Below are positions 43,198-52,467 of a stretch of 64,000 nucleotides of DNA, one piece after another. The DNA lies in contig JAWKHS010000027.1 in the NCBI GenBank assembly GCA_041394705.1, positions 1-64,000 of the forward strand. Reading direction: 5' to 3'. The position numbers and the translations under genes were made by a program. The notes beneath the pieces were generated by a model, which saw only the letters and a program-made list of their open reading frames with translations, had not been told where the DNA came from and did not search any database. The first letter of the stretch is position 1. Each line of letters starts with the position of its first letter. The DNA is from Vicinamibacterales bacterium. GTDB taxonomy: Bacteria; Acidobacteriota; Vicinamibacteria; Vicinamibacterales; UBA2999.

Positions 43198-44357
43198 CAG
43201 CGATCCCGCACCCGCGTCGTCGCGAGCAGCTCGCGGTAGACACCCAGGGTCCGGGAGGCGATCGCGGCCCAGCTCAGCTCCTGCTCGAACTGCGCGCGCA
43301 CCCGGGTCCGCTCCGCCGCCAGGTCGAGCGACGCCATCTCGACGAGGGCCGCGGCCGCCTCGTCGACGTCGCCCGGCCGCCAGTACCGTCCACACGGGCC
43401 CGCGATCGCGCGGAACGGCGGGATGTCGGTGACGACCGGCGGCAGGCCGCAGGCCATCGCCTCGATGAGCGCGTAGCCGCTGCCCTCGGCGCGGCTGCCG
43501 CTCACGAACAGATCCGCGGCGCCGTAGTAGTCGCCGATGGCCGCGTGCGCGACGCCGCCGACGAGCGTGACGCGGCCCTCGAGGGTGGGAGCGGCCGCGA
43601 TGGCCGCCCGCAGCGCGGGCTCGAGCGGCCCGTTCTGGTAGACGAAGGCGAGGCGGGCGGCGGGGCGCACCGCCGCCAGCCGCTCGAAGGCCGCCAGCAC
43701 GGCCAGCGGCTCCTTGCCGGGCACGAGGCGGCCGACCGAGAGGACCAGCGGATCGCCGCGCAGCCCGGTCCGCCGCCGGGCCTCGATGCGCGGCGCCGGG
43801 CGCACCCCGGTGCTGCTCTCGATCAGGCCGAGGACGTGCTGGCGGCGGAGGATGCCGGCGTCCTGCCAGGCCCGCGCCTGCGCTTCCGCCGTGAAGGACA
43901 CGGCGTCGACGACACCGAGACCGCGTCGCCAGGCGAGCCGCCGCCACGCGCCGACCACCGATCCGTCCGGCGGCCGCGCGCCGGCGTGGTCCTGCACGAC
44001 GAGCACGGCCTCGCGCGCCGCCCGGCGCAAGGACGGCAGGAGCGCCGGGAACCCGAGGCCGTTGACGTGCAGGAGATGCGGCCGCGACAGCGCGACGGCC
44101 TCGGCCACCGGCGAGGACCCCGTCCGCGCGGGCAGCACCGCCGGCCGCCCGTCGGCGACGAACACGTATTCGACGCCGCCGCGCTGCACCTGGCGGGCGC
44201 GGGAGTAGCGCTGCACGACCCGCACGGACGCGCCCGCCTCGGTCATCGCGTCGCACCAGCCGGTGAGCGTGGCATAGCGATCGAGGAGCGCCTCGGGCCC
44301 AGGGGCGGCCGGATCGAACGCCGCGTTCACCACGGTCAGACGGAGATCGGAGGGCAC
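43197..44357 (-). CDS. GT4-family glycosyltransferase
   Basis: 386 aa from GTG 44357 (MPSDLRLTVVNAAFDP). C-domain VLSVGRLVPGKEPLAVLAAFE, VTLVGGVAHAAIGDYYGAADLF, SRAEGSGYALIEAMACG (E-x7-E). Different from the downstream GT4 in all but core motifs. First gene of the minus-strand pair; a TACAAT box at 44402-44407 could be its promoter with a leader of about 40 nt. Confidence 0.88.
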   Translation of the reverse strand: MPSDLRLTVVNAAFDPAAPGPEALLDRYATLTGWCDAMTEAGASVRVVQRYSRARQVQRGGVEYVFVADGRPAVLPARTGSSPVAEAVALSRPHLLHVNGLGFPALLPSLRRAAREAVLVVQDHAGARPPDGSVVGAWRRLAWRRGLGVVDAVSFTAEAQARAWQDAGILRRQHVLGLIESSTGVRPAPRIEARRRTGLRGDPLVLSVGRLVPGKEPLAVLAAFERLAAVRPAARLAFVYQNGPLEPALRAAIAAAPTLEGRVTLVGGVAHAAIGDYYGAADLFVSGSRAEGSGYALIEAMACGLPPVVTDIPPFRAIAGPCGRYWRPGDVDEAAAALVEMASLDLAAERTRVRAQFEQELSWAAIASRTLGVYRELLATTRVRDR

Positions 44358-44401
44358 CCTTGCGTGCTCGACGTGCCGGCACGCCTCGCACCGACCGGCG
44401 G

Positions 44402-44447
44402 ATTGTACGTGCGACCGGCCGGATTGCGGGCGGAAGGGGGCTACACT
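44402..44447. promoter_or_regulatory. Divergent -10-like boxes between glycosyltransferase and serine hydrolase
   Basis: TACAAT on the minus strand (44402-44407) faces the glycosyltransferase pair and TACACT on the plus strand (44442-44447) faces the serine hydrolase. No good -35 is seen for either, so the call rests on the -10 boxes and gene arrangement only. Confidence 0.3.
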
Positions 44448-44504
44448 TCCAGCCGCCGGGCCGGCGCCGCGGCCGCGGGCTCGAGCCCGGCGTGGAGGTG
44501 GGAC

Positions 44505-45755
44505 ATGCGGACGCGCATCGTGCTGTCGTTGGTCGCGGTCGTCGCCCTGGCGCCATCGATGCGCGCCGATCAGATCCCGACGGCCACCCCGGAAAGCGTC
44601 GGCCTGTCGAGCCAGCGGCTCGAACGTCTGGCCACGGCCATCCAGGACGAAATCGCGCGGGGGCGGATGCCGGGCGCCGTCGTCGCCATCGCCCGCAGGG
44701 GCAGGCTCGCCTACTACGAGGCCTTCGGCGCCCTCGATGCCGCGGCGAAGACGCCGATGCCCAAGGACGCCATCTTCGCGCTCGCGTCGATGACCAAGCC
44801 GCTGGTGGCAGCCGGCACGCTCATGCTCGCGGAAGAGGGGCGCCTCCTCCTGAACGATCCGGTGGGCAACTACCTGCCGGCGCTCGCGAACCGGCAGGTG
44901 CAGACCGCCTCCGGCCTCGAGCCGGCTCGCCGCCAGCCCACCCTGCAGGACATGCTGCGCCACACCGCCGGCGTGAGCTACGGCAACCGCGGCAACTCGC
45001 CCCTCCACGCGCTCTACGGGCTGCGCATCAAGAGCGCCGCCACGCAGACGAGCGACGACTTCCTGAAGGAGCTCGGGGCCTTGCCGCTCTTCTTCCAGCC
45101 GGGCAGCGCGTGGGAGTACAGCTACGGCCTCGACGTGGCCGGGCTGGCCATCGAGGCCGTGACGAAGCAGCGCCTCGGGGCGTTCCTGCACGAGCGCCTG
45201 TTCGCGCCGCTCGGCATGGTGGACACGGCGTTCGTGCAGCCCGAGGCCAAGGCCGCGCGGATCGCCCGGCCGCTGGCGAAGGATCCGGACACCGGACAGC
45301 CCATCACGTTCCGGCCGGCGACGGTGGCGTCGAAGTACGACTGCGGCGGCGGGTGCGCGTCTGGCACCGCCCTCGACTACCTGCGCTTCGCGCTGATGCT
45401 GCTCGACAAGGGCACGCTCGACGGCCACCGCGTGCTCGGCAGGAAGTCGGTCGAGTACATGACGGCGAACCAGCTCGGGGCCGGCGTGGACGTGTCGCGG
45501 CTGCACGAGTTCGCGGTGGAGCACATGGACGGGTTCGGCTTCGGCCTCGGCGTGGCCGTGCGCACCGAGCCGGGGATCGCGGGCGTTCCGGGTACGCCCG
45601 GCGAGTTCCTGTGGAGCGGCGCGCAGGGCACGATGTTCTGGGTGGATCCGAAGGAGGAGCTCGCCGTCGTGTACCTGGCCAGCACGCCGGGGCCCATCCG
45701 CCGGCACTACCGCGAACTCGTGAAGCTGCTGGTCGTGCAGGCGATTGCAGACTGA
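44505..45755 (+). CDS. Secreted serine hydrolase (beta-lactamase/esterase fold)
   Basis: 416 aa. Signal MRTRIVLSLVAVVALAPSMRA. S95-M-T-K98 (ALASMTKPL), EYSYGLDV (Tyr at the YxN position, Asn replaced), WSGAQGTMFWVDP replacing the KTG box, and RHTAGVSYG. These EstB-like proteins hydrolyse esters or peptides. GGAGG lies before the ATG. Fourth member of the SxxK group in the window, clearly divergent from the others, so not a recent duplication. Confidence 0.87.
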   Translation: MRTRIVLSLVAVVALAPSMRADQIPTATPESVGLSSQRLERLATAIQDEIARGRMPGAVVAIARRGRLAYYEAFGALDAAAKTPMPKDAIFALASMTKPLVAAGTLMLAEEGRLLLNDPVGNYLPALANRQVQTASGLEPARRQPTLQDMLRHTAGVSYGNRGNSPLHALYGLRIKSAATQTSDDFLKELGALPLFFQPGSAWEYSYGLDVAGLAIEAVTKQRLGAFLHERLFAPLGMVDTAFVQPEAKAARIARPLAKDPDTGQPITFRPATVASKYDCGGGCASGTALDYLRFALMLLDKGTLDGHRVLGRKSVEYMTANQLGAGVDVSRLHEFAVEHMDGFGFGLGVAVRTEPGIAGVPGTPGEFLWSGAQGTMFWVDPKEELAVVYLASTPGPIRRHYRELVKLLVVQAIAD

Positions 45756-45790
45756 GCGCCCGAGGGCGGCAGGCGGCCGGACGCGAGCGG

Positions 45791-46459
45791 CTAGGCCAGG
45801 CGCGCGCGGACCTTGTCGTTGGCGCCCGTGAGATCGCCGAGGCGCGTGCCCTCGCGGACGGCGCGTTCCCGTTCGGCGCCCCGGGCCTGCCGCTCGAGCG
45901 CCGCCGCCACCACGGCCTCGACCTCGTCCGGCGGCAGCACCAGCACGCCGCTGTCGTCGGCGAGCACGGCGTCGCCCGGCTGCACCACGGCGCCGCCGCA
46001 CGAGATCGGCACGTTCAGGTACCCGCCCAGATCGTAGAGGCGCGTGGTGACCGGGGCGATGCCCCGCGCCCACATCGGGAACCGCGACGCCTCGATCTCG
46101 GCCAGGTCGGTGCAGGGGCCGTCCACGATTCCGGCCGCGGCGCCCGCGGCCTTCGCCGCCAGGGTGACGGCGCCGCCCCAGCACGCGTGGCGGTCGTCGC
46201 CGAGGCGGTCGACCACCAGCACGTCGCCCGGACGCAGCAGCCCCAGGGCGTGGTGCAGCAGCGTGGAGTCGGGCCCGGGAATCGCCAGCGTGACGGCCGT
46301 GCCGGTCACGCGGTGGCCGCGCAGGAGCGGCTGGATGCCGCGCTGCATGAACCCCAGGTGCCGCCAGTGCCCCACGGTGGCCGTCTCCACCTGGGCCAGC
46401 GCGGCCAGCGCCGCCGAAGGCACGGGCGCCGGCATCGCCCGGACGACGTACGGCGTCAC
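45791..46459 (-). CDS. RraA-like family protein (possible 4-hydroxy-4-methyl-2-oxoglutarate aldolase)
   Basis: 222 aa from a GTG overlapping the nitrilase stop (GTGA). RraA/HMG-aldolase signatures: LLRPGDVLVVD, CWGGAVTLAAKAAGAAAGIVDGPCTDLAEI (the G-G-x20-R-D-like metal site appears here as GPCTDL), and VQPGDAVLADDSGVLVLP. In a catabolic operon with an aldolase and a nitrilase it is more likely an oxo-acid aldolase than an RNase E inhibitor. The usual R-D pair reads P-C-T-D, which makes the activity uncertain. Confidence 0.75.
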   Translation of the reverse strand: MTPYVVRAMPAPVPSAALAALAQVETATVGHWRHLGFMQRGIQPLLRGHRVTGTAVTLAIPGPDSTLLHHALGLLRPGDVLVVDRLGDDRHACWGGAVTLAAKAAGAAAGIVDGPCTDLAEIEASRFPMWARGIAPVTTRLYDLGGYLNVPISCGGAVVQPGDAVLADDSGVLVLPPDEVEAVVAAALERQARGAERERAVREGTRLGDLTGANDKVRARLA

Positions 46460-47295
46460 CGCGCGCCGACCGTCAGCATCTGGGTCCGGTGCTCGCTCAT
46501 CGGGATGAGGGCGCGGACGCGGCGGATCTCGTCGGGCTCGACGCGCGCGGTCACGAAGCCCACGCCGTCGGACGCGCGCGCGATCACGTGGCCCCACGGG
46601 TCGCAGACGAGCGAGTGGCCGTAGGTCTGGCGCACCGTGCCGCCGGCGTCGTAGGACCCGCACTGGCCCGACGCGAGGACGTAGGTCTGGGTCTCGATGG
46701 CGCGGGCCCGCAGCAGCACCTCCCAGTGGTCCTTGCCGGTCAGGAGCGTGAAGGCCGCGGGCACCACGATCACGTCGGCGCCTCCGCGCGCCAGCGCCAG
46801 GAACAGCTCGCTGAAACGCAGGTCGTAGCAGATCGTGCAGCCGACCGTCAGGCCCTCGAGGTCGTAGAGCACCACGTCGTCGCCCGCCTTGACCGTCGCC
46901 GACTCGCGGTAGGCATGGCCGTCGGGCGCGATGACGTCGAAGAGGTGGATCTTGCGGTAGCGCGCCACCTCGCGGCCCTCGCGATTGAAGACCACGGTGG
47001 TGTTGTACGCGCGCGAGGCGTCGCCCGGGATGCGCTCCACCATGCTCCCGGCGTGGATCCAGACGCGGTGCGACTTCGCCGCCGCCTGCATGGCGGCGTA
47101 CGCGGCGCCGCCCGGCAGCGGCTCGGCGGCCGCGACCCGGCCGGCGGACGGCCCGCCGTAGAACTCGAAGTACTCGGGCAGGACCACCAGGTCCGGACGG
47201 TCCATCTCGACGGCCCGCGCGATGAGTGCCTCGGCGTCGCGAAGGTTCTTCGGCCGATCGGTGCCGGCGTTGGTCTGAATCAGCGTCGCTTTCAC
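46456..47295 (-). CDS. Carbon-nitrogen hydrolase (nitrilase superfamily, Nit2-like)
   Basis: 279 aa. Catalytic triad E41 (VVLPEYFE), K114 (RYRKIHLFD), C155 (CTICYDLRF). The HLFD after the Lys and the YDLRFSELF motif are typical of Nit1/Nit2-type omega-amidases, which hydrolyse alpha-keto amides. GTG start with AGGGGG upstream; 49 bp after the aldolase gene and coupled to the RraA-like gene. Confidence 0.88.
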   Translation of the reverse strand: MKATLIQTNAGTDRPKNLRDAEALIARAVEMDRPDLVVLPEYFEFYGGPSAGRVAAAEPLPGGAAYAAMQAAAKSHRVWIHAGSMVERIPGDASRAYNTTVVFNREGREVARYRKIHLFDVIAPDGHAYRESATVKAGDDVVLYDLEGLTVGCTICYDLRFSELFLALARGGADVIVVPAAFTLLTGKDHWEVLLRARAIETQTYVLASGQCGSYDAGGTVRQTYGHSLVCDPWGHVIARASDGVGFVTARVEPDEIRRVRALIPMSEHRTQMLTVGAR

Positions 47296-47344
47296 TGGTG
47301 CCCCCTGATCTGGTCTGGCCCCGCCGTCCGCGGGTCGCTCGCCA

Positions 47345-48097
47345 CTAGATGATGCCATCCTTCCGCAGCGACTCCAGCGTGGCCGACACCCCGGCGCGCA
47401 CCACGCCGTGCTGCGAGGCCACGACCATCCGCTCGGCTCCTTCGGCCTCCCCGAAGAGCCGCTCCGGCGGCGTCCACGCCGGCATGATCCACGGCTTGCC
47501 CGCGGCGGCCGCCGCCCGCGCCACGCGCACGAGATCGGCGCGGTCCTCGTCGTCGAAGGTGTAGGCGCCGCGGCCCCGGGCGAGCGCGAGGTCGCTCGGT
47601 CCCGGGAAGAGGCCGTCGACCGTGTCCAGCGCCGCAATCGCCTCCACCTCGGCCAGGCTCTCGGCGGTCTCGATCATGGCGAGCGTGCGGACGCGGCGGT
47701 CCGTGTCCGCGAAGTAGCTGCCCGTCGCCCGTGCGTAGCCGGCCGAGCGTCCGCCGGAGTAGCTCCGGACGCCGCGCGGCGGGAACTTCCCCGCGGCGAG
47801 CACCTCCCGGGCGTGGGCCACGCCGCCGAGGTGTGGCACGACCACGCCGTCGGCGCCGAAGTCGAGCGCCTGCTGGATGGCTTCCGTGGTCGGCGCCACC
47901 GTCTTGCACAGGACGGTGAAGCCGAGCGCGCGGGTCAAGGCCAGGAACGGGTCGAGCGCGCCGAGGTCGAACGCGCCGTGCTCGAGGTCCAGCAGCAGGT
48001 GGCGCACGCCCATCGTGTGGAGGATCTCGACGTACGGCGCCTGCGGGTGCGAGAGCCAGAAGATCAGGCGATCGAGTGCGGCGGGCACGCGCGCCAT
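47345..48097 (-). CDS. HpcH/HpaI-family aldolase/citrate lyase
   Basis: 250 aa. LLLDLEHGAFDL (catalytic His region), FPPRGVRSYSGGR (Arg for oxo-acid), AMIETAESLAEVE (metal Glu) and FPGPSDLALARG (metal Asp) follow the class II pyruvate aldolase pattern. It should split or join a 4-hydroxy-2-oxo acid. TACAAT (48096-48101) overlaps the annotated ATG; the GTG at 48088 (fourth codon), 7 nt downstream, is therefore a serious alternative start. Confidence 0.9.
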   Translation of the reverse strand: MARVPAALDRLIFWLSHPQAPYVEILHTMGVRHLLLDLEHGAFDLGALDPFLALTRALGFTVLCKTVAPTTEAIQQALDFGADGVVVPHLGGVAHAREVLAAGKFPPRGVRSYSGGRSAGYARATGSYFADTDRRVRTLAMIETAESLAEVEAIAALDTVDGLFPGPSDLALARGRGAYTFDDEDRADLVRVARAAAAAGKPWIMPAWTPPERLFGEAEGAERMVVASQHGVVRAGVSATLESLRKDGII

Positions 48098-48101
48098 TGT
48101 A
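48096..48101 (-). promoter_or_regulatory. -10 box (TACAAT) of the aldolase-nitrilase-RraA operon
   Basis: TACAAT on the minus strand ends 7 nt before GTG 48088 and overlaps ATG 48097. If used, the aldolase starts at 48088 on a leaderless message. Confidence 0.4.
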
Positions 48102-48122
48102 GGTCCGGACCGGCGGGGCGGA

Positions 48123-49142
48123 TCACGCGTCGCGGCCGTCGATCCAGGCGAACGGCCGGCGCGGCTGGCGTTCGGCCGCGGCCGCCACGCGTCTGGCCAG
48201 CCGGCGGTAGCGGTCCGCCTCGCGGCAGATGCGGTCCTGGGCGCGGGCGGCCTCGCCCATCACCACGCGTTCGGCGATGCGCCACGTCGCCACGAGGTGG
48301 TCCAGGATGGACACGTAGTCCGGGGCGGTGTAGACGCCCGTGCGCTGCGCGGCCGCGGCGAAGCGATCGAACGCGGGCGGCTCCAGGCCGTCGTCCATCG
48401 TGCGGCCCGGCATCACGATCTGGCGGTCGAGCATCGCGGCGAACGCCAGGATGCCGCCGCCCGGATCCGTGGTGAGCACTTCCGCCATCATCCGCGTGTA
48501 GAAACGCTCGTGCCGCGCTTCGTCGGCGGCGATCATCCGGCAGATGCGGGCCAGGTTGGGATCGCCGGCCTGCTCTGCGAGACGGCCCACGTTGCCGTGC
48601 GAGATCCGCGTGGCGCGTTCCTGGAACGCGGTGTAGACGAGCAGGCCGTACGGATCGCCGTCGGTGCCGGGGTTGAAGCCGCTGGCGATGAGCGACTGCA
48701 CCGTGCGTTCCACGGCGCGCATGTTCACGCGGCCGGTCAGGCGCAGGTACGCGTTCAGCAGGTCGCCGTGGCGGTTCTCCTCGGCCGTCCAGCCGCGCAG
48801 CCACCGCGCCCACGGCGCGTCGCTCGTGCCCTCGGCGTCCTGGACCAGCTGGTTGAGGGCCATCGAGTAGCTCGGCAGCGCCTCTTCCGTCACCATGTCG
48901 CCGACGAGCACGACGAGGAGATCGTCGGGCAGGGCGCGGGCGCGCTCGCGGAAGGCGGCGAGTTCGTCCTGCCAGCCCCCGGCGGCGAGGTCGGGCAGGT
49001 AGTCGGACGGCTGCCACGCGCGATCCGGCGGCGGCAGGATCGCCAGGTCGCGCTCCACGAGCGGGGCCAGGCCGAGCACCACCTCCGCGTGGTGGCGGCC
49101 TCCGCCCGCTCCGGTGCCGTGCCTCGGGATGCCGGCGTCCAT
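48123..49142 (-). CDS. Acyl-ACP desaturase-like diiron protein
   Basis: 339 aa. Ferritin-like diiron ligands of the soluble stearoyl-ACP desaturase family: E86/E87 (VTEEALPSY), E122-x2-H125 (EENRHGDLLN) and a late DEARHERFY. It would introduce a double bond into an acyl-ACP chain. TGATG overlap with the cyclopropane synthase, which acts on such double bonds. The first about 20 residues are Gly/His-rich and may not be native. Confidence 0.88.
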   Translation of the reverse strand: MDAGIPRHGTGAGGGRHHAEVVLGLAPLVERDLAILPPPDRAWQPSDYLPDLAAGGWQDELAAFRERARALPDDLLVVLVGDMVTEEALPSYSMALNQLVQDAEGTSDAPWARWLRGWTAEENRHGDLLNAYLRLTGRVNMRAVERTVQSLIASGFNPGTDGDPYGLLVYTAFQERATRISHGNVGRLAEQAGDPNLARICRMIAADEARHERFYTRMMAEVLTTDPGGGILAFAAMLDRQIVMPGRTMDDGLEPPAFDRFAAAAQRTGVYTAPDYVSILDHLVATWRIAERVVMGEAARAQDRICREADRYRRLARRVAAAAERQPRRPFAWIDGRDA

Positions 49143-50395
49143 CAGGCGGCCGGCATCCGCGCCGCGGCGACGGCGTCGTCCCACGGCTCGTTGAACCGGC
49201 GCCGGCCCACGCCGTTCTTGGTCAGGAGCAGCTGCACCACGCCGGTGTGCCGCTCGAGGAACGTCGCCTCGCAGGTGCCGAGGTAGAAGTCCCACATCCG
49301 GATGAAGCGCTCGTCGAAGCCCTGGGCCCGGACCTCGTCGAGACGCGCGTGGAAGCGCGACCGCCAGGCGCGCAGCGTCCGCGCGTAGTGCGTGCCGAAC
49401 TGCTCGGCGGCGTAGAGCGACAGCGACGTGGTCCTGGCGAGCGACTTCATGATCTCGCCCACCGACGCCAGCTCCCCGCCCGGGAAGATGTAGGTCTCGA
49501 TCCAGTCCGGGGTGCCGTGGTAGTGCGGGAACCACTGGTCGTCGAGCGTGATGGTCTGCATGGCCATCGCGCCGCCGGGCGCGAGCAGGCGGTCCACCGC
49601 GCCGAAGTAGTCGTCGTAGTGCCCCAGCCCGACGGCCTCGAACATCTCGATGCTCACGACCTTGTCGAACTGCCCGGTGAGCTCCCGGTAATCGGCCTGC
49701 AGGACCTCGACCCGCCCCTGGCAGGGGCCGGCCTGCACGAGCGTCTCGCGCACGTAGCGGTACTGCTCGGCGCTGATCGTGGTCGTGGTCACGTGGCAGC
49801 CGTAGCGGCTCGCCGCCCACCGCGCGAAGCCGCCCCACCCGCTGCCGATCTCGAGGACCCGGTCGCCGGGCTGGAGGTCCAGCACGCGGCACAGGCGGTC
49901 CACCTTGCTCTGCTGGGCGGCCTCGAGCCCGTCGCCCGCGCGCTCGAAGTAGGCGCTCGAGTACATCATCAGGTGGTCGTCGAGGAAGAGCCGGAAGAAG
50001 TCGTTGCCCAGGTCGTAGTGGTGGCGGATGTGGCGCCGGCTGCCGGCCAGCGAGTTGTCGCGGAGGCGGCGCGCCAGCCCGCGCGCGATCCGCGCCGCCG
50101 TCGCCGCCATCGTGGGCCGCTCCTCCACCACATGCCGGTTCCGAAGCAGGAGCCGCACGAGCGTCACCAGGTCCGGCGTGGTCCAGTCGCCGTCCATGTA
50201 CGCTTCGCCGAGGCCGATGTCGGCCCCCGTGAGCACGCGGCCGTAGAAGCGCGGATCGTGCACGGCCAGCACGGCGTCGAGGCCCCCGGCGCGCCCGAAC
50301 CGGTGGCGACGTCCGCCCTCGTCGAGCGCGAGCGCGCCGTCGCGCAGCCGCTCGAGGCCTGCCAGCACGGCGCGCCTCGGCCACCCAGTCGTCAT
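49142..50395 (-). CDS. cfa: Cyclopropane-fatty-acyl-phospholipid synthase
   Basis: 417 aa. N-terminal domain ending in GEAYMDGDWTTPDL, then RRHIRHHYDLGNDFFRLFLDD and the SAM site VLEIGSGWGGFARWAA. VVSIEMFEAVGLGHYDDYF is the CFA active-site block, although the usual Cys before it (C-x-E-M) reads V-S-I-E-M. Adds a methylene from SAM across cis double bonds of membrane lipids. ATGA overlap with DUF1365. Confidence 0.93.
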   Translation of the reverse strand: MTTGWPRRAVLAGLERLRDGALALDEGGRRHRFGRAGGLDAVLAVHDPRFYGRVLTGADIGLGEAYMDGDWTTPDLVTLVRLLLRNRHVVEERPTMAATAARIARGLARRLRDNSLAGSRRHIRHHYDLGNDFFRLFLDDHLMMYSSAYFERAGDGLEAAQQSKVDRLCRVLDLQPGDRVLEIGSGWGGFARWAASRYGCHVTTTTISAEQYRYVRETLVQAGPCQGRVEVLQADYRELTGQFDKVVSIEMFEAVGLGHYDDYFGAVDRLLAPGGAMAMQTITLDDQWFPHYHGTPDWIETYIFPGGELASVGEIMKSLARTTSLSLYAAEQFGTHYARTLRAWRSRFHARLDEVRAQGFDERFIRMWDFYLGTCEATFLERHTGVVQLLLTKNGVGRRRFNEPWDDAVAAARMPAA

Positions 50396-51210
50396 CGTGA
50401 ATCCCCTTCCGAGACGCCGTCCGGCGCCAATTCCGCGGTGGCCTCCCGCCACGCCGCCCGCTCGCCGACGCCGTCGGGCGTCGCGCGCGGCACGACCGCC
50501 ACGCCCTTCCACCAGAGTTTCAGCGCCTCCCAGTGGATGCCGGCCGTGACCTCGGCCGTCATCACCGGGTGCCGCAGCAGGTGCCACCTGATTTCGCGGG
50601 CCGTCCACGGACGGCGGACCAGGGACAGCGTGGCGTCCATGGCCGCCACGCCGCCGCGCTCGGTGCGCATGTGGGCCGCCAGCCGATCGCCCGGGACCGT
50701 GAACGCGAAGCGGTAGTCCAGGTCCACCGGCAGGAACGGCGACACGTAGAGGGACTTCGCCGCCGCCGCCCTGAAGGTGGGCGAGGCGCTCTCAGCGCGC
50801 AGCCAGTAAGTCTCGCCGCCGCCGAAGGTGTTGTTCACTTCGGCCACGACCAGGGACAGCGTCCCGTCGGGCGCGAAGGCGTAGTAGAACGACACCGGGT
50901 TGAAGACGTAGCCCAGGTAGCGCAGGTGGGTCAGCAGCAGGATGCGGCCGCCCGGCAGTTCGAGGCCGCGCGAAGCGGCCGCCGCCGCCAGCCGCTCGCG
51001 GAGCGGCTGCCGCGGATCGCCCAGGTGATCGCGCTCGTGATACGCCGCCCAGTTCCAGCGGTCGTAGCTCGTGACCCGCGAGACCGCCATCAGCTCCGGC
51101 AGCCGGTCGATGTCGAGCAGGGCCATCGCCGTCCGGTAGACGAAGCGGTGCGCCACCGGGGTGAAGCGCCGGTGCCGCAGGGTGCCGACGAAGAGGCCCG
51201 GCTCGATCAC
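50392..51210 (-). CDS. DUF1365-family protein
   Basis: 272 aa from GTG 51210, overlapping the oxidoreductase stop (GTGA). LFVGTLRHRRFTPVAHRFVY, RYLGYVFNPVSFYYAF and LAEVNNTFGG-type EVNNTFGGGETY are diagnostic of DUF1365. The family always travels with a Cfa-like enzyme and an FAD amine-oxidase-like enzyme in singlet-oxygen or light stress operons; its reaction is not established in my knowledge. Confidence 0.92.
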   Translation of the reverse strand: MIEPGLFVGTLRHRRFTPVAHRFVYRTAMALLDIDRLPELMAVSRVTSYDRWNWAAYHERDHLGDPRQPLRERLAAAAASRGLELPGGRILLLTHLRYLGYVFNPVSFYYAFAPDGTLSLVVAEVNNTFGGGETYWLRAESASPTFRAAAAKSLYVSPFLPVDLDYRFAFTVPGDRLAAHMRTERGGVAAMDATLSLVRRPWTAREIRWHLLRHPVMTAEVTAGIHWEALKLWWKGVAVVPRATPDGVGERAAWREATAELAPDGVSEGDSR

Positions 51211-52457
51211 CAGTCCACTCCCAGGGTCGCGGCCACGCGGATGGCCGAGTTCAGGCCGTCCTCGTGGAAACCGTAGCCCCAGTAGGCGCCGCAGTAGTGG
51301 GTGCGGACGACGCCGCTGACCGCGCGCCAGCGCGCCTGGGCCCGGATGGCGTCGAGCGTGAAGAGCGGGTGCGCGTACTCGAGCCGCCGCAGCACCTTCG
51401 ACGGGTCGATGGGCACCTGCGCGTTGAGCGTGACGCAGTAGCGCTCGCGGGCCTGCAGGCCCTGCAGCCGGTTGAGGTCGTAGGTCACGGCCGGCGGCGC
51501 GTCCGGACGGCCGCCGAGCAGGTAGTTCCACGACGCCCGGGCGCGCGGCCGCGCCGGCAGCAGCGTCTGGTCGGTGTGGAGGCACACGGTGTTGCGCGTC
51601 GTCCGGAAGTGCGCGAACACCTCCCGCTCGGCGTCGGTGGCGTCGGCGAGGAGCGGCAGCACCTGGTTGCCGTGGCACGCGAAGACCACGTGATCGACCG
51701 TCATGGCCGGGCGGTCGAAGAACGTCAGCGTGACGCCGGTGTCGCTGCGCCTCACGCCGTCGATCACGGCGCCGAGGACGACGCGGTCTCCGAGTCCGGC
51801 CGTGAGGCGCGGGATGTAGGTGTCGCTGCCGCCCACGACCACCTTCCACACGGGCTGCGACGTGAGGCCGAGCAGGCCGTGGTTGGCGAAGAAGCGCACG
51901 AGCGTGACGGCCGGGAACGTGCGGATGGCCTCGAGCGACGTGGACCAGATGGCCGACGCCATCGGGAGCAGGTAGCGGTTGGTGAACTCGTCGCCGAAGT
52001 TCCTGGCGTCGAGGAAGTCGCCGAGCGTGACCGACGCGCCGTCCGGCGCGGCCAGGAGCGCGGGCGCCTCGCGATTGAAGCGCAGGATCTCGGCGAGCAG
52101 CCAGAAGTGCGAAGGGCTGACCGCGTTCCTGGGCTGGGCGAAGAATCCCAGCACGCCGCGGCTGCTGTATTCGAGGCCCGTGGCCCGGCACGAGACGCCG
52201 AAGGACATGTCGGAGTCGGCCGTCGCCACGTCCAGCTCCCGGAAGAGGCGCACGAGGTTCGGGTAGGTCCGGTCGTTGTGGACGAGGAAGCCCGTGTCCA
52301 GCCGCACGTGCCCGTCCGGTCCGTCGACGTCCACCGTGTGGGTGTGCCCGCCGAGCCGCGTCTCGCGCTCGAACAGGAACACGCGGTGCCGGCGGCCGAG
52401 CAGGTAGGCGGCGGCCAGCCCCGAGATGCCCCCGCCGATGACGGCCACCGTGTCCAT
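51207..52457 (-). CDS. FAD-dependent amine-oxidase-like oxidoreductase
   Basis: 416 aa. VAVIGGGISGLAAAYLLG (dinucleotide-binding, residues about 4-21), FERETRLGGHTHTV, and C-terminal AYWGYGFHEDGLNSAI for FAD. First gene of the FAD oxidoreductase-DUF1365-Cfa-desaturase operon. It belongs to the group found beside DUF1365 and Cfa in many proteobacteria, implicated in lipid modification under photooxidative stress. The ATG is about 10 nt from TAGATC and the TTGACA -35 sits in the operator array. Confidence 0.9.
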   Translation of the reverse strand: MDTVAVIGGGISGLAAAYLLGRRHRVFLFERETRLGGHTHTVDVDGPDGHVRLDTGFLVHNDRTYPNLVRLFRELDVATADSDMSFGVSCRATGLEYSSRGVLGFFAQPRNAVSPSHFWLLAEILRFNREAPALLAAPDGASVTLGDFLDARNFGDEFTNRYLLPMASAIWSTSLEAIRTFPAVTLVRFFANHGLLGLTSQPVWKVVVGGSDTYIPRLTAGLGDRVVLGAVIDGVRRSDTGVTLTFFDRPAMTVDHVVFACHGNQVLPLLADATDAEREVFAHFRTTRNTVCLHTDQTLLPARPRARASWNYLLGGRPDAPPAVTYDLNRLQGLQARERYCVTLNAQVPIDPSKVLRRLEYAHPLFTLDAIRAQARWRAVSGVVRTHYCGAYWGYGFHEDGLNSAIRVAATLGVDW

Positions 52458-52467
52458 GCGTCTTGGA

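Noticed and set aside
45791..46459. RNase E inhibitor RraA as the function
   Set aside because: Context is catabolic and the gene is coupled to a nitrilase, so a straight RraA assignment would be misleading; only the family is stated.
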